Of a stretch of 45,513 bases of DNA, positions 38,727-45,513 are shown in pieces. Numbering within the stretch: position 1 is the stretch's first letter; each line of letters opens with the position of its first letter. A program made the position numbers and the translations under genes. This stretch comes from Pseudomonadota bacterium (GTDB taxonomy: Bacteria; Pseudomonadota; Alphaproteobacteria; UBA9655). The stretch is from assembly GCA_018242065.1 (NCBI GenBank), contig JAFECQ010000011.1, positions 1 to 45,513 of the forward strand, given 5' to 3'. The notes beneath the pieces are model-generated. The model was not told where the DNA came from and ran no database searches. It worked only from the letters and a program-made list of their open reading frames with translations.

Positions 38727-39240
38727 TCGACTCTCTCGAGATTTCTTTAATCGACCAACCGTGACCGTGGCTCAAGAGCTTTTGGGCAAGATTATGGTTT
38801 TTGGCCCTATGGCAGGCGTTATTACGGAAACAGAAGCATACATTGGCCAAGATGATCCCGCTTGTCATGCCTTCCGAGGGAAGACACCTCGAAATGCCGT
38901 GATGTTTGGGCCTGCTGGCTACAGTTATGTTTATTTTATTTATGGCATGTATCATTGTCTAAATTTTGTGACCGAAGAAGAAGGGCAGCCAGCGGCGGTT
39001 CTCATTCGTGGGCTTATGCTCATTCAACCAGAGCAACTTCATTTGAATGGCCCGGGAAAGCTTTGTCGTCATTTGAAAATTACGCGCGAACATAACGCGC
39101 TGGATTTAACGGAAAATGAGGGTTTTTATGTGAAGGAGTCTTCTCTTTCTCCCCTATATGAAGCAACGCCCCGGATTGGAATTCGTCGAGGCCAGGATAA
39201 ATTATGGCGTTTTGTTGTAAAGAAAAAAATGCACTCATGA
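38719..39240 (+). CDS. DNA-3-methyladenine glycosylase (Aag/MPG family)
   Basis: A 173-residue base-excision enzyme that removes alkylated or deaminated purines. Family motifs are ITETEAYIGQDDPACHAFRGKTPRNAVMFGPAGYSYVYFIYGMYHCLNFV (with the catalytic Glu in TETEAY), VLIRGL and GPGKLCRHLKIT. The start is GTG 38719 with GGAG a few bases upstream. Length is at the short end of the family (about 180-210), the C-terminus being compact. It is translationally coupled to COQ9 by the 8-base overlap. Confidence 0.9.
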   Translation: MADRLSRDFFNRPTVTVAQELLGKIMVFGPMAGVITETEAYIGQDDPACHAFRGKTPRNAVMFGPAGYSYVYFIYGMYHCLNFVTEEEGQPAAVLIRGLMLIQPEQLHLNGPGKLCRHLKITREHNALDLTENEGFYVKESSLSPLYEATPRIGIRRGQDKLWRFVVKKKMHS

Positions 39241-39290
39241 TTTAAAATGTATTTTAAATAAATTAAAATTTAACTTTTTTTAAATATATT

Positions 39291-39309
39291 CTATAATATC
39301 CTATTATAG
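39291..39309 (+). promoter_or_regulatory. palindrome over a TATAAT box upstream of the 2TM gene
   Basis: CTATAATA-TCC-TATTATAG is a perfect 8-3-8 inverted repeat containing TATAAT, 49 bases before the 2TM protein start. It could be a promoter/operator for that gene. Confidence 0.4.
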
Positions 39310-39357
39310 TAGCTATAGTTGTTTTTTTTCTATTTAGAAATCGCATGGAGAGTTCAT

Positions 39358-39684
39358 ATGCTTCAAGAAAAAGAAGTACGCCAAAAAGTTAAGGTATTAA
39401 AGCGATTTTATTTAGACGTAGTATATTTTGGCGTCGTTAACGTACTTTTAGCTCTTATCTGGCTAACATTCGATAGAACGGGAACTTTCTGGCCAAAATA
39501 CGTCATCGTTGTTTGGGGGGTTACGCTGGTCTTTCGTGCCTATCGTATGGGCGTGATTCCCCTAATTTTTCATCGAACGACGTTTCTGAGTGAAGAGTGG
39601 GAAGAGAAAAAAGTAAGAGCACTTTTAAGACGCCGGACTCATCATCAAGCGCCTCCTATAGATAAAGATCACAAGAAAAAATAG
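39358..39684 (+). CDS. 2TM-domain membrane protein
   Basis: A 108-residue protein with two predicted membrane helices (LDVVYFGVVNVLLALIWLTF and WPKYVIVVWGVTLVFRAYRM) and basic flanks, matching the small 2TM domain family often found in or near sensor proteins. I start at ATG 39358, which has GGAGAG upstream; the longer open frame to 39319 would add a hydrophobic stretch without SD. The C-terminus is Arg/Lys/His-rich (RALLRRRTHHQ...KDHKKK). Function unknown. Confidence 0.68.
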   Translation: MLQEKEVRQKVKVLKRFYLDVVYFGVVNVLLALIWLTFDRTGTFWPKYVIVVWGVTLVFRAYRMGVIPLIFHRTTFLSEEWEEKKVRALLRRRTHHQAPPIDKDHKKK

Positions 39685-39776
39685 TTTAAAAACGCACACG
39701 GCAAAATGAATTTTCCCTTTGTTATCAATCAGGGGTGGACAAAGAGGATTTTTTTATCTATAGACCTAGCAGGTGG

Positions 39777-39852
39777 GCCCAGATAGCTCAGTTGGTAGAG
39801 CAAGGGACTGAAAATCCCTGTGTCGGCGGTTCAAATCCGTCTCTGGGCACCA
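39777..39852 (+). tRNA. tRNA-Phe (anticodon GAA)
   Basis: A canonical 76-base cloverleaf: acceptor GCCCAGA/TCTGGGC, D arm with AGCTCAGTTGGTAGAGC, anticodon loop CTGAAAA (GAA), T arm with GGTTCAAATCC, discriminator A and encoded CCA. Followed after 14 bases by tRNA-Met, probably as one transcript. Confidence 0.96.
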
Positions 39853-39866
39853 CCTATTATAAAGAG

Positions 39867-39943
39867 GGCGGAGTAGCTCAGTTGGTTAGAGCAGCGGAAT
39901 CATAATCCGTTTGTCGGGGGTTCAAATCCCTCCTCCGCTACCA
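39867..39943 (+). tRNA. tRNA-Met, elongator type (anticodon CAT)
   Basis: A complete cloverleaf with acceptor GGCGGAG/CTCCGCT (first pair G-U), D arm AGCTCAGTTGGTTAGAGC, anticodon loop ATCATAA (CAT), T arm GGTTCAAATCC, and CCA encoded. The acceptor and anticodon-arm sequence resemble alphaproteobacterial elongator tRNA-Met rather than initiator (no three G-C pairs in the anticodon stem) or tRNA-Ile2. Confidence 0.9.
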
Positions 39944-40094
39944 ACTGAATCCGCGGGCTTTAAATCTTTTTTACACACTCGTTTTTTTCTTTTTTATAAT
40001 AACTACTTGATAATCCATTAAAGAAACCCATTATTAACTTTCTCAGGTTAGTATATAATTTATGAGATGATATAAGAAACCGGGGAGGTTGATT

Positions 40095-40295
40095 ATGAGA
40101 GTTGAAGTTCTCAGCATGGGAGTGTGTTTGTTGTTTTTTCCATTAACTTTAAGTGCAACACAGCAAGATGTGCCTTCTTCAAAACCAGATCATGCGAAGG
40201 GGCAACAGCACCTTAAGACCTTGAAAGATGTATACTATTATAATAACATGTCTGATGATTATAGTTCCGGAGGGGCTTCTCCCTTTGATCAATAG
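40095..40295 (+). CDS. tiny exported peptide 1
   Basis: A 66-residue frame with strong SD (GGGGAGG, 6 bases before ATG 40095). It begins MRVEVLSMGVCLLFFPLTLSA, a signal peptide with cleavage expected before TQQ. The mature part (~45 residues) is hydrophilic with a Tyr cluster (DVYYYNNMSDDYSSGG) and ends SPFDQ. No family recognised. It is followed 14 bases later by another tiny exported peptide and both precede the copper ATPase gene. Confidence 0.62.
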   Translation: MRVEVLSMGVCLLFFPLTLSATQQDVPSSKPDHAKGQQHLKTLKDVYYYNNMSDDYSSGGASPFDQ

Positions 40296-40309
40296 AAAGG
40301 ATATTTAAT

Positions 40310-40534
40310 ATGCGATTTGAATGGCACAAGTTGGCTTTATTAACTTGCTCTGCTTTTGTTTTGATGAGTGGGGGATCTAAGATGGCAGAAGCAACTTCTT
40401 CTCCTGATCAACAACAATTAGCTCCAACACAAGTGACACCCCCAGAAGCTGTAGAGGATACGCTGTCGCCTCAGGAAAAAGAACATTTAATAATTGAGGA
40501 AGAAAACGTTTTTGATACAAATCCTCCCGGCTGA
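40310..40534 (+). CDS. tiny exported peptide 2
   Basis: A 74-residue frame with SD AAAGGA. The N-terminus MRFEWHKLALLTCSAFVLMSGGSKMAEA is a signal peptide. The mature part is short, acidic and Pro/Gln/Glu-rich (SPDQQQLAPTQ...LIIEEENVFDTNPPG). It resembles peptide 1 only in size and export. It lacks Cys, His or Met clusters, so a metal-chaperone role beside the copper ATPase is not supported. Confidence 0.6.
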   Translation: MRFEWHKLALLTCSAFVLMSGGSKMAEATSSPDQQQLAPTQVTPPEAVEDTLSPQEKEHLIIEEENVFDTNPPG

Positions 40535-40604
40535 TCTAACTAAGAACATCTGTCTTTAATACTTTCTTCATGCTCTCTCTTTAAAATTATAAAAGGAGGT
40601 GAGC

Positions 40605-42710
40605 ATGAATAACGGTCTCCACTTTAAAATTAATGGAATGCATTGTGTTGCATGTGCTGCACGTATTGAAAAGGCACTCGCCTCTGTAGAGGGGGTTAAG
40701 AAGGCTCAAGTTAACTTTATTACTGAAAAAGCAGATATTGAGACTGAATTTCCCTCGCCGTCTCTTATAAAAGCTGTATTAGCCGTTATTGAACGAGAGG
40801 GATATAATGGAAAGCTATACAATTCTGCATCATCTCACCACGGGATGGTTCATTCCGCTCCAAATTATCTAGATTTATTAATTGCGATTGTCTTTTCTTT
40901 ACCGCTTGTTCTTCATATGATTGGTTTTTCTGTTGCACCCTATCTCCAACTTATCTGCGCTTCTGTCGTTCAATTTTGGTCAGGAAGGCGGTTTTATCGT
41001 GCGGCATGGATATCTCTTAAAAGTTTTACAGGAAATATGGATCTTCTTATTGTTTTGGGAACTTCTGCTGCCTATGGCTATAGTTTGGTTGGCGTGGTGC
41101 TTAACGCTCATGATCTATATTTTGAAGCTGGTGCCGTTGTCATTACGCTTGTTCTTTTGGGACGTTTGCTTGAAGAGAGAGCAAAAAAATCAGCAAATGC
41201 AGCGGTTCAGTCTTTGATGAGTCTTACACCTATTACGGCTTTTGTGGAGAGAGAAGGCTCATACGTGGAAGTTTTAACCCATGATATTAAAAAAGATGAG
41301 CATGTGTTGGTTAGGGCATGGCAACGTATTCCAGTTGATGGATATATCTTTCAAGGAACAAGTGAAGTGGATGAATCCATGATTACAGGGGAAAGTTTAC
41401 CTGTTCTTAAGAAAGAAGGTGACAGAGTAATAGGTGGGACAACGAATACGTCAGGCATTCTTTACTTAATTGCAACCGATGTTGGAAATCGTTCGACTCT
41501 TTCACGGATGGTGCATATGGTTGAGGAAGCGCAAGCTTCGAGACCACCCATTCAAAAATTTGTGGATCAGGTATCTGCCGTTTTTGTTCCGACTGTCCTT
41601 CTTTTAAGTTGTTTAGCATTTGGAGGATGGATTCTGGTTGGAGCCTCTTTTTCAAAGGCCTTATTGGTATCTGTTTCTATTCTTGTTGTTGCCTGTCCAT
41701 GCGCTTTGGGACTTGCAACACCCACAGCAATCGTTGTGGCTATGGGGGCTGCTGCGCGTAAGGGAATTCTTGTGAAGGATCTTGAAAGTCTTGAGTCTCT
41801 CAGAAAAATTGACCTGATTGTGTTTGATAAGACAGGAACTCTTACGAAAGGCGAATTTAGTCTTACATTTTCTAAGTCTCTTTCAGATCTTTCTCAAGAT
41901 CAGGCACTTTTGTTGGCGGCTTCCTTACAAAAAGGGAGCGAACACCCCGTGGCTAAAGCTTTTCTAAAGGCAATAAAAGGGCAGAATCTTTTTGAAATAG
42001 AGGATTTTATTTCTCTGCCTGGGAAAGGAGTTCAAGGAAAAATTCAAGGAAAACTCTATTCATTGGGATCAGAAGTCCTTATGGATGAAAGTGGGTTAAG
42101 TGTTCCGATTACACGTAAATCTGATCAAACTGTTGTTTATTTGGCGGATGAAAGCCAGCTTCTAGGGATATTTTATCTGACAGACTTGCCGCGTAAACGT
42201 GCAGCAGAAACAATTAAAACCCTTAAAAACATGGGATTAAAAACAGTTATGCTAACGGGCGATACAAAAGAAGCTGCACAATTGATAGGTGATAAGGTTG
42301 GAATTAGCGATGTCGTCGCAAAGTTGCAACCAAAAGATAAGATTAATTATGTTAAAGCACAGGAGCAACATCATCACATCGTTGCGATGGTGGGCGATGG
42401 AGTCAACGATGGTCCTGCCCTTGCTGCTGCTACGGTTGGACTTGCAATGGGGTCAGGGACGGACGTTGCTATGGATGCTGCTCCTATTACACTTATGCGG
42501 CCTGATCTCCAACTAATTCCAAAGACGATTTTGCTTTCCAAAAAAACTTTTCGTGTTATTCAAGAGAATCTCTTTTGGGCCTTTATTTTTAATATCGTCG
42601 GGATTGGTTTTGCTGCTTTTGGACACCTCAGCCCCGAAATTGCGGGAGGCGCGATGGCTGCGAGTAGTGTTATGGTTGTCATGAATTCTCTGCGATTAAA
42701 AAGAGGATAG
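40605..42710 (+). CDS. copA: copper-translocating P1B-type ATPase
   Basis: A 701-residue heavy-metal ATPase. One N-terminal HMA domain with [12 protein letters not shown] (C14, C17). Motifs: TGES in the A domain, CPC at 364-366 in the sixth membrane helix ([14 protein letters not shown]), phosphorylation DKTGTLT at 408-414, SEHPVAKA with the conserved [13 protein letters not shown] hinge. This set defines Cu(I) exporters. ATG 40605 is used; GTG 40599 lies within the SD. The stop is inside a terminator hairpin. No copper regulator gene is visible next to it. Confidence 0.93.
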   Translation: MNNGLHFKINGMHCVACAARIEKALASVEGVKKAQVNFITEKADIETEFPSPSLIKAVLAVIEREGYNGKLYNSASSHHGMVHSAPNYLDLLIAIVFSLPLVLHMIGFSVAPYLQLICASVVQFWSGRRFYRAAWISLKSFTGNMDLLIVLGTSAAYGYSLVGVVLNAHDLYFEAGAVVITLVLLGRLLEERAKKSANAAVQSLMSLTPITAFVEREGSYVEVLTHDIKKDEHVLVRAWQRIPVDGYIFQGTSEVDESMITGESLPVLKKEGDRVIGGTTNTSGILYLIATDVGNRSTLSRMVHMVEEAQASRPPIQKFVDQVSAVFVPTVLLLSCLAFGGWILVGASFSKALLVSVSILVVACPCALGLATPTAIVVAMGAAARKGILVKDLESLESLRKIDLIVFDKTGTLTKGEFSLTFSKSLSDLSQDQALLLAASLQKGSEHPVAKAFLKAIKGQNLFEIEDFISLPGKGVQGKIQGKLYSLGSEVLMDESGLSVPITRKSDQTVVYLADESQLLGIFYLTDLPRKRAAETIKTLKNMGLKTVMLTGDTKEAAQLIGDKVGISDVVAKLQPKDKINYVKAQEQHHHIVAMVGDGVNDGPALAAATVGLAMGSGTDVAMDAAPITLMRPDLQLIPKTILLSKKTFRVIQENLFWAFIFNIVGIGFAAFGHLSPEIAGGAMAASSVMVVMNSLRLKRG

Positions 42711-42721
42711 ACTCTTTTTAA
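42696..42721. terminator. bidirectional intrinsic terminator at the copA end
   Basis: TTAAAAAGAG-GATAGA-CTCTTTTTAA, a perfect 10-bp stem with a 6-base loop containing the copA stop codon TAG. The A/T-rich ends give a T run in both directions, so it can end copA and the minus-strand HTH remnant, whose stop is at 42718. Confidence 0.65.
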
Positions 42722-42945
42722 TTCGCTTTTGCGTATTCCAAAATATCTCCTGGCTGACATTCTAAACTCTCACATATGGCTTCGAGTGTTGAAAAACGAA
42801 TGGCTTTGGCTTTTCCTGTTTTAAGAATCGATAAATTTTTAAAGATAGCACAGTGTGCAATTTTTTTGATTATGTGGATACTCGGTACAAGAAAGTCTAA
42901 GCTCTTGCTTTGCAAGAACAAGACTTTCTTGTCCCGATGATCCAA
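42718..42945 (-). pseudogene. remnant of a small XRE-type HTH regulator interrupted by a palindrome
   Basis: The C-terminal ~40 residues (NLSILKTGKAKAIRFSTLE, then SLECQPGDILEYAKAN) are a near-perfect end of the short YozG-like Cro/C1 regulators, which normally have 65-75 residues with helix 1-2 sequences such as LAEKVGIT before NLSILK. Here the upstream part is replaced by residues encoded by a 68-bp palindrome (42876-42943), followed by a degraded KKIAHCAIFK. No proper start with SD is seen. Probably a non-functional regulator. Confidence 0.65.
42876..42943. repeat. 68-bp palindromic element in the HTH remnant
   Basis: Arms GGATACTCGG...AAGAAAGTCT (42876-42898) and AGACTTTCTT...GATGATCC (42921-42943) are 23 bases long with three mismatches. 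Between them is an inner hairpin TCTTGC-TTT-GCAAGA (42903-42917). The whole can fold into a long stem-loop. Its position inside a gene remnant recalls Rickettsia-type palindromic elements, although the sequence family is not one I can name. Confidence 0.75.
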
Positions 42946-43079
42946 GGATACCCATATGATTGCAACTTGCGCATTAAGTAAGATAAGAGGATTGAACGAC
43001 GAGATGATCTTGCAATTATAAAAAAAATCACTAAATTAAAAACAAAACTATTGTTTGGTATTTATAAGGATTTTATTGA

Positions 43080-44543
43080 ATGTATATTTTCAAATATATT
43101 AAAATTACTTCTCTTCTCATCATTTTCATTTCCATTAGTGTCGCTGCATTTTCAATGGCTGCAGAAGAATTTGATGTTGTCGTTGTTGGTGGAGGGCTAG
43201 CAGGCTTAACAGCATCTCTTGAATTAGAAGAGAGAAAACAGAATTATGCTATGTTCGAAGCAAGAGATAGATTAGGCGGCCGAACCTATAGTGAGAAGCA
43301 TGGTGATAGTGTTTTTAATATGGGGGGTGAGTGGATTGACTCTGATCACAAGGGCATGCAGTGGTTAGCAGGAAAGGTTGACGTTTCTTTAAAAAAGGAA
43401 ACCTATGACCAACCTATTCGTGTCACAATTGAGGGAAATGAGCTTTCTTCCGAGGATCGTATTGCGTTGTTAAAATCAATACGTCAAAAATTGACTCCCA
43501 CTATTAAGAGCCTTGATGCCAGTCAAGCGTGGTATACTGTTGATTGGCAATACAAATCATTAGCAGAAGTTTTACCGGACGATCTTTCGAGTGCTGAAAG
43601 ACAATTTATTAACGCTTACTTAGAAGCAGACGAGGGGCTCTCTCTTGATGAGCTAAACTCCTTTTGTATGAACTCTTTACATGAAGACTTAGGAGACTTT
43701 TTAGAACTTCTTGAATACAAGGAATCATCATGGAGACCCTCAATTTTGCGCAATCGTTCTGCTTACCAATATCGCGTTAAGGGCGGAATGAATCAAATGA
43801 TTAGAGCTATAAGAGATCGACTAAGTCCTGAAAGAATACGTTTAGAGCATCAATTAAACCGCATTAGTAAAAGTGCAGATAACAAATTTCATTTATCTTT
43901 TAATCATAATGGAGCTATCCATGATGTTGTCGCAAAGAGTGTAATTATGACGATTCCTTTTAGTGTTCTGCGATCTTTGGAGTTAGATGAAAGTCTTGGT
44001 CTTTCTGACCTTCATAGAGAAGCGATTCAAACTTTATCCTATGGGACAAACTCTAAGATTCAGTTGCGAGGAGAAATGGAGCCGGATTTGCGCTATCTTG
44101 TGAATGCTACTGAGTCAAGTACGACTTCTTGGAAGCTTGTTTCTGGAGCTGGACTAACAATATTTATGGGGGGGAAAACGGGCAGAACACTTTCATCTGA
44201 AACGGCGGTTCCTCTTGTGAGATCGGTGCTAAGAAGCTTGCCTACATCTGAAGCCGGGTCTGCTGCAGGTGCGGTAGAAGAAGCTCTTTTTATAATCGAA
44301 GAAAATTGGCTTGAAGATCCTTTTGCCAGGGGAAGTTACTCCGCAAGCGGTCTGCATGCTCCTCGCTTAGATATTCCTAGTGCTCTTAAGGCTTTTAATG
44401 GTTTTAGAGAATTTGCTGAACCTGTAGGCGGACTTATCTTTGCAGGAGAGCACACGCAAATGGATAACGGGTATATGGAAAGTGCTGTCAGGTCAGGAAA
44501 ATTAGCTGCCAAGTATTATCTAAGCAACAGGGATAGTTTCTAG
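43080..44543 (+). CDS. exported flavin-containing amine oxidase
   Basis: A 487-residue FAD enzyme with an N-terminal hydrophobic segment (ITSLLIIFISISVAAFSMA) that serves as signal peptide or anchor, followed by FDVVVVGGGLAGLTASLELEERKQNYAMFEARDRLGGRTYS, the dinucleotide-binding and GG motifs of monoamine oxidases. The C-terminal GGLIFAGEHTQMDNGYMESAVRSGKLAA is the conserved FAD-contacting block. The substrate may be an amine or amino acid outside the cytoplasm; it cannot be inferred. It stands alone; upstream ~130 bases carry no gene. Periplasmic flavin oxidases would need cofactor loaded before Tat export or in the periplasm; no twin Arg is visible. Confidence 0.82.
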   Translation: MYIFKYIKITSLLIIFISISVAAFSMAAEEFDVVVVGGGLAGLTASLELEERKQNYAMFEARDRLGGRTYSEKHGDSVFNMGGEWIDSDHKGMQWLAGKVDVSLKKETYDQPIRVTIEGNELSSEDRIALLKSIRQKLTPTIKSLDASQAWYTVDWQYKSLAEVLPDDLSSAERQFINAYLEADEGLSLDELNSFCMNSLHEDLGDFLELLEYKESSWRPSILRNRSAYQYRVKGGMNQMIRAIRDRLSPERIRLEHQLNRISKSADNKFHLSFNHNGAIHDVVAKSVIMTIPFSVLRSLELDESLGLSDLHREAIQTLSYGTNSKIQLRGEMEPDLRYLVNATESSTTSWKLVSGAGLTIFMGGKTGRTLSSETAVPLVRSVLRSLPTSEAGSAAGAVEEALFIIEENWLEDPFARGSYSASGLHAPRLDIPSALKAFNGFREFAEPVGGLIFAGEHTQMDNGYMESAVRSGKLAAKYYLSNRDSF

Positions 44544-44600
44544 TTATGGCGTTTCTAAGTACCGAGCAAATTTTTAAAATCAAGGAGATCTGCTAACTTC

Positions 44601-44695
44601 CGTCATTGCGAGGAGGGGAGTTGCCCCGACGAAGCAATCCAGAAAGTATCAATTTGGCTGGATTGCCGCGCCCCCTACGGGGGCTCGCAATGACG
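44601..44695. repeat. dispersed palindromic intergenic repeat, copy 2
   Basis: CGTCATTGCGAG...AGCAATCCAG (44601-44642) and CTGGATTGCCGCG...CTCGCAATGACG (44658-44695) are inverted copies of the unit also found at 11366-11459. The ends are conserved while the middle differs in each unit (GGAGGGGAGTTGCCCCGACG against CCCCCTACGGGGG, itself a hairpin). An open frame at 44593-44817 is derived from this repeat and is not a gene. Confidence 0.78.
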
Positions 44696-44791
44696 ATATT
44701 GAAAATGTCCGGTGTTAAAATGGCGTTTAAAGAAGCTTGCAAAAAGATTATTAAGTTGCATAATTTAACGTAAACTATTGGGAATAAAAAA

Positions 44792-45067
44792 ATGAAGAGA
44801 TCAAAAAATACAAACATAAAACATCGTTACCCCTTTAAATACAGGGGAAGTATATTTTGGTTTATCGTTTTTCTTATCATCTTTTTCCCTATAGGAATCA
44901 TTCTGGGTATAAAAAATGGAGCTCTTATTAAAGACGAGAAAATATTGTACTTCTCCTATCGTGGTAGCTATGGATGGCTTATCTTTTGGGCGATCATATT
45001 TTTCCCCATTTCTTTTATTCTCATCCTCATCAATGGGGTCGATGTCGTAGAGGAACCAGCGGCTTAA
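44792..45067 (+). CDS. small membrane protein with internal duplication
   Basis: A 91-residue protein with two membrane helices, each in a repeated unit: YRGSIFWFIVFLIIFFPIG followed by IILGIKNGALI, and YRGSYGWLIFWAIIFFPIS followed by FILILINGVDV. The shared pattern is Y-R-G-S-x-x-W-x-x-x-x-x-I-x-F-F-P-I. The basic N-terminus (MKRSKNTNIKHRYPFK) suggests it stays inside. SD is weak. No family recognised; could be a simple two-helix channel-like or anchor protein. Confidence 0.65.
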   Translation: MKRSKNTNIKHRYPFKYRGSIFWFIVFLIIFFPIGIILGIKNGALIKDEKILYFSYRGSYGWLIFWAIIFFPISFILILINGVDVVEEPAA

Positions 45068-45103
45068 GGTGAGAGCAAAGCTCCCACCACACGCTTACTT
45101 GGT

Positions 45104-45421
45104 TTAATTGGGGTGTTTAAAGGTAATAACGTAGTTAACTGTCTCGGTAGGTGATGTTTGAATGGAATATCTGCAGTTGTTATCACCTTGATAATGACCT
45201 AATAATTTTACGACTTCTGAGGTCTTATTAAGATCAACAGGGGACTCGATTTCTCCATGCCATAACTCCGAGACATAGGTACATTTATAGTTAGTCCCGC
45301 TTCCAATACATTTTACAGATTGTGGGATTTCTGATGCGTTAGGGCATGTTATAGCCATTGTTTTTATAGAAGAAACGCCTAAGACAAGCATTCCCATTGA
45401 TAGAATTTTTCCAAATTTCAT
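45104..45421 (-). CDS. small secreted four-cysteine protein
   Basis: A 105-residue protein with signal peptide MKFGKILSMGMLVLGVSSIKTMA, cleavage before ITC. The mature part has four cysteines (ITCPN, VKCIG, YKCTY, NNCRY) and a beta-rich look with terminal TVNYVITFKHPN. ATG 45421 has SD AAGGAG; the open frame extending to 45466 is rejected. The CP-x-x-x-x-I start and four cysteines are similar to the 131-aa protein at 18990, and both recall DUF3757-type secreted proteins; a weak match. Confidence 0.7.
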   Translation of the reverse strand: MKFGKILSMGMLVLGVSSIKTMAITCPNASEIPQSVKCIGSGTNYKCTYVSELWHGEIESPVDLNKTSEVVKLLGHYQGDNNCRYSIQTSPTETVNYVITFKHPN

Positions 45422-45513
45422 TACACTCTCCTTTTTGCAAAGTGGTTCTTTTGTACTACCACACAAACATTAGTAAATAGTTAATAAAATATGGGGCTGT
45501 CCTAGATAACTAG

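Noticed and set aside
39867..39943. tRNA-Ile2 with lysidine-modified CAT anticodon
   Set aside because: The acceptor and anticodon arms resemble elongator tRNA-Met of alphaproteobacteria; identity elements of Ile2 are not evident.
40095..40534. Copper chaperones next to copA
   Set aside because: Neither peptide has Cys, His or Met clusters.
44593..44817. 74-codon minus-strand frame
   Set aside because: It is translated palindromic repeat (44601-44695) plus intergenic sequence, not a gene.

Overview
The window looks like a chromosomal segment of an intracellular alphaproteobacterium, most likely of the Holosporales/Caedibacter/Paracaedibacter type. This rests on three things: alphaproteobacterial gene orders (slt-dapA-smpB, hslV-hslU, and rpsF-rpsR-DUF2232-rplI-dnaB-alr ... 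radA-cvpA-SDR), a fairly AT-rich composition, and many secreted proteins with no recognisable household role. The species cannot be named from sequence alone.

Layout. 1-11.2 kb is a housekeeping block: rpmG, an EamA-type permease, AMP nucleosidase (amn), a likely operon of HIT protein, retropepsin-like protease, RimK and a small secreted protein, then hslV-hslU, a periplasmic peptidoglycan amidase converging on a soluble lytic transglycosylase, and dapA-smpB. 11.2-26.95 kb is an accessory segment between smpB and the cvpA/SDR end of the next conserved block. It holds a Phd/PIN toxin-antitoxin pair, an exported protein with the CheD-type Thr/Cys/His deamidase signature, seven small secreted mostly Cys-rich proteins around a DEAD-box helicase gene, a 451-aa secreted protein, and two tandemly duplicated large secreted proteins (997 and 703 aa). 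These two have N-terminal 66-67-aa repeats and an OTU-like region lacking the expected catalytic Cys. 26.95-36.2 kb is a minus-strand core block: rpsF-rpsR-DUF2232-rplI, dnaB-alr-mlaE-mlaF-radA-cvpA-SDR. purF, often found between cvpA and the SDR gene in relatives, is absent. 36.3-45.5 kb is mixed: a secreted protein with a methyltransferase-like C-terminus, rpsU with a clear terminator, COQ9, a 3-methyladenine DNA glycosylase, tRNA-Phe and tRNA-Met, two tiny exported peptides, a copper P-type ATPase, an HTH remnant carrying a long palindrome, an exported flavin amine oxidase, a small membrane protein with an internal duplication, and another small secreted protein.

How it fits together. The conserved genes support ribosome assembly and modification (S6, S18, L9, S21, L33, RimK), protein quality control (HslUV, SmpB), DNA replication and repair (DnaB, RadA, Aag) and cell-wall metabolism (DapA, Alr, Slt, amidase). 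The accessory segment looks like a hotspot of exported, potentially host-directed proteins. The most interesting candidates are the exported CheD-like deamidase with a frame break after its signal peptide, the family with a duplicated eight-cysteine module and C-x-C-x-x-G-R-x-C motif, and the duplicated OTU-like proteins whose duplication junction is still visible as a fossil of the neighbouring SDR gene. All functions of these secreted proteins are inference.
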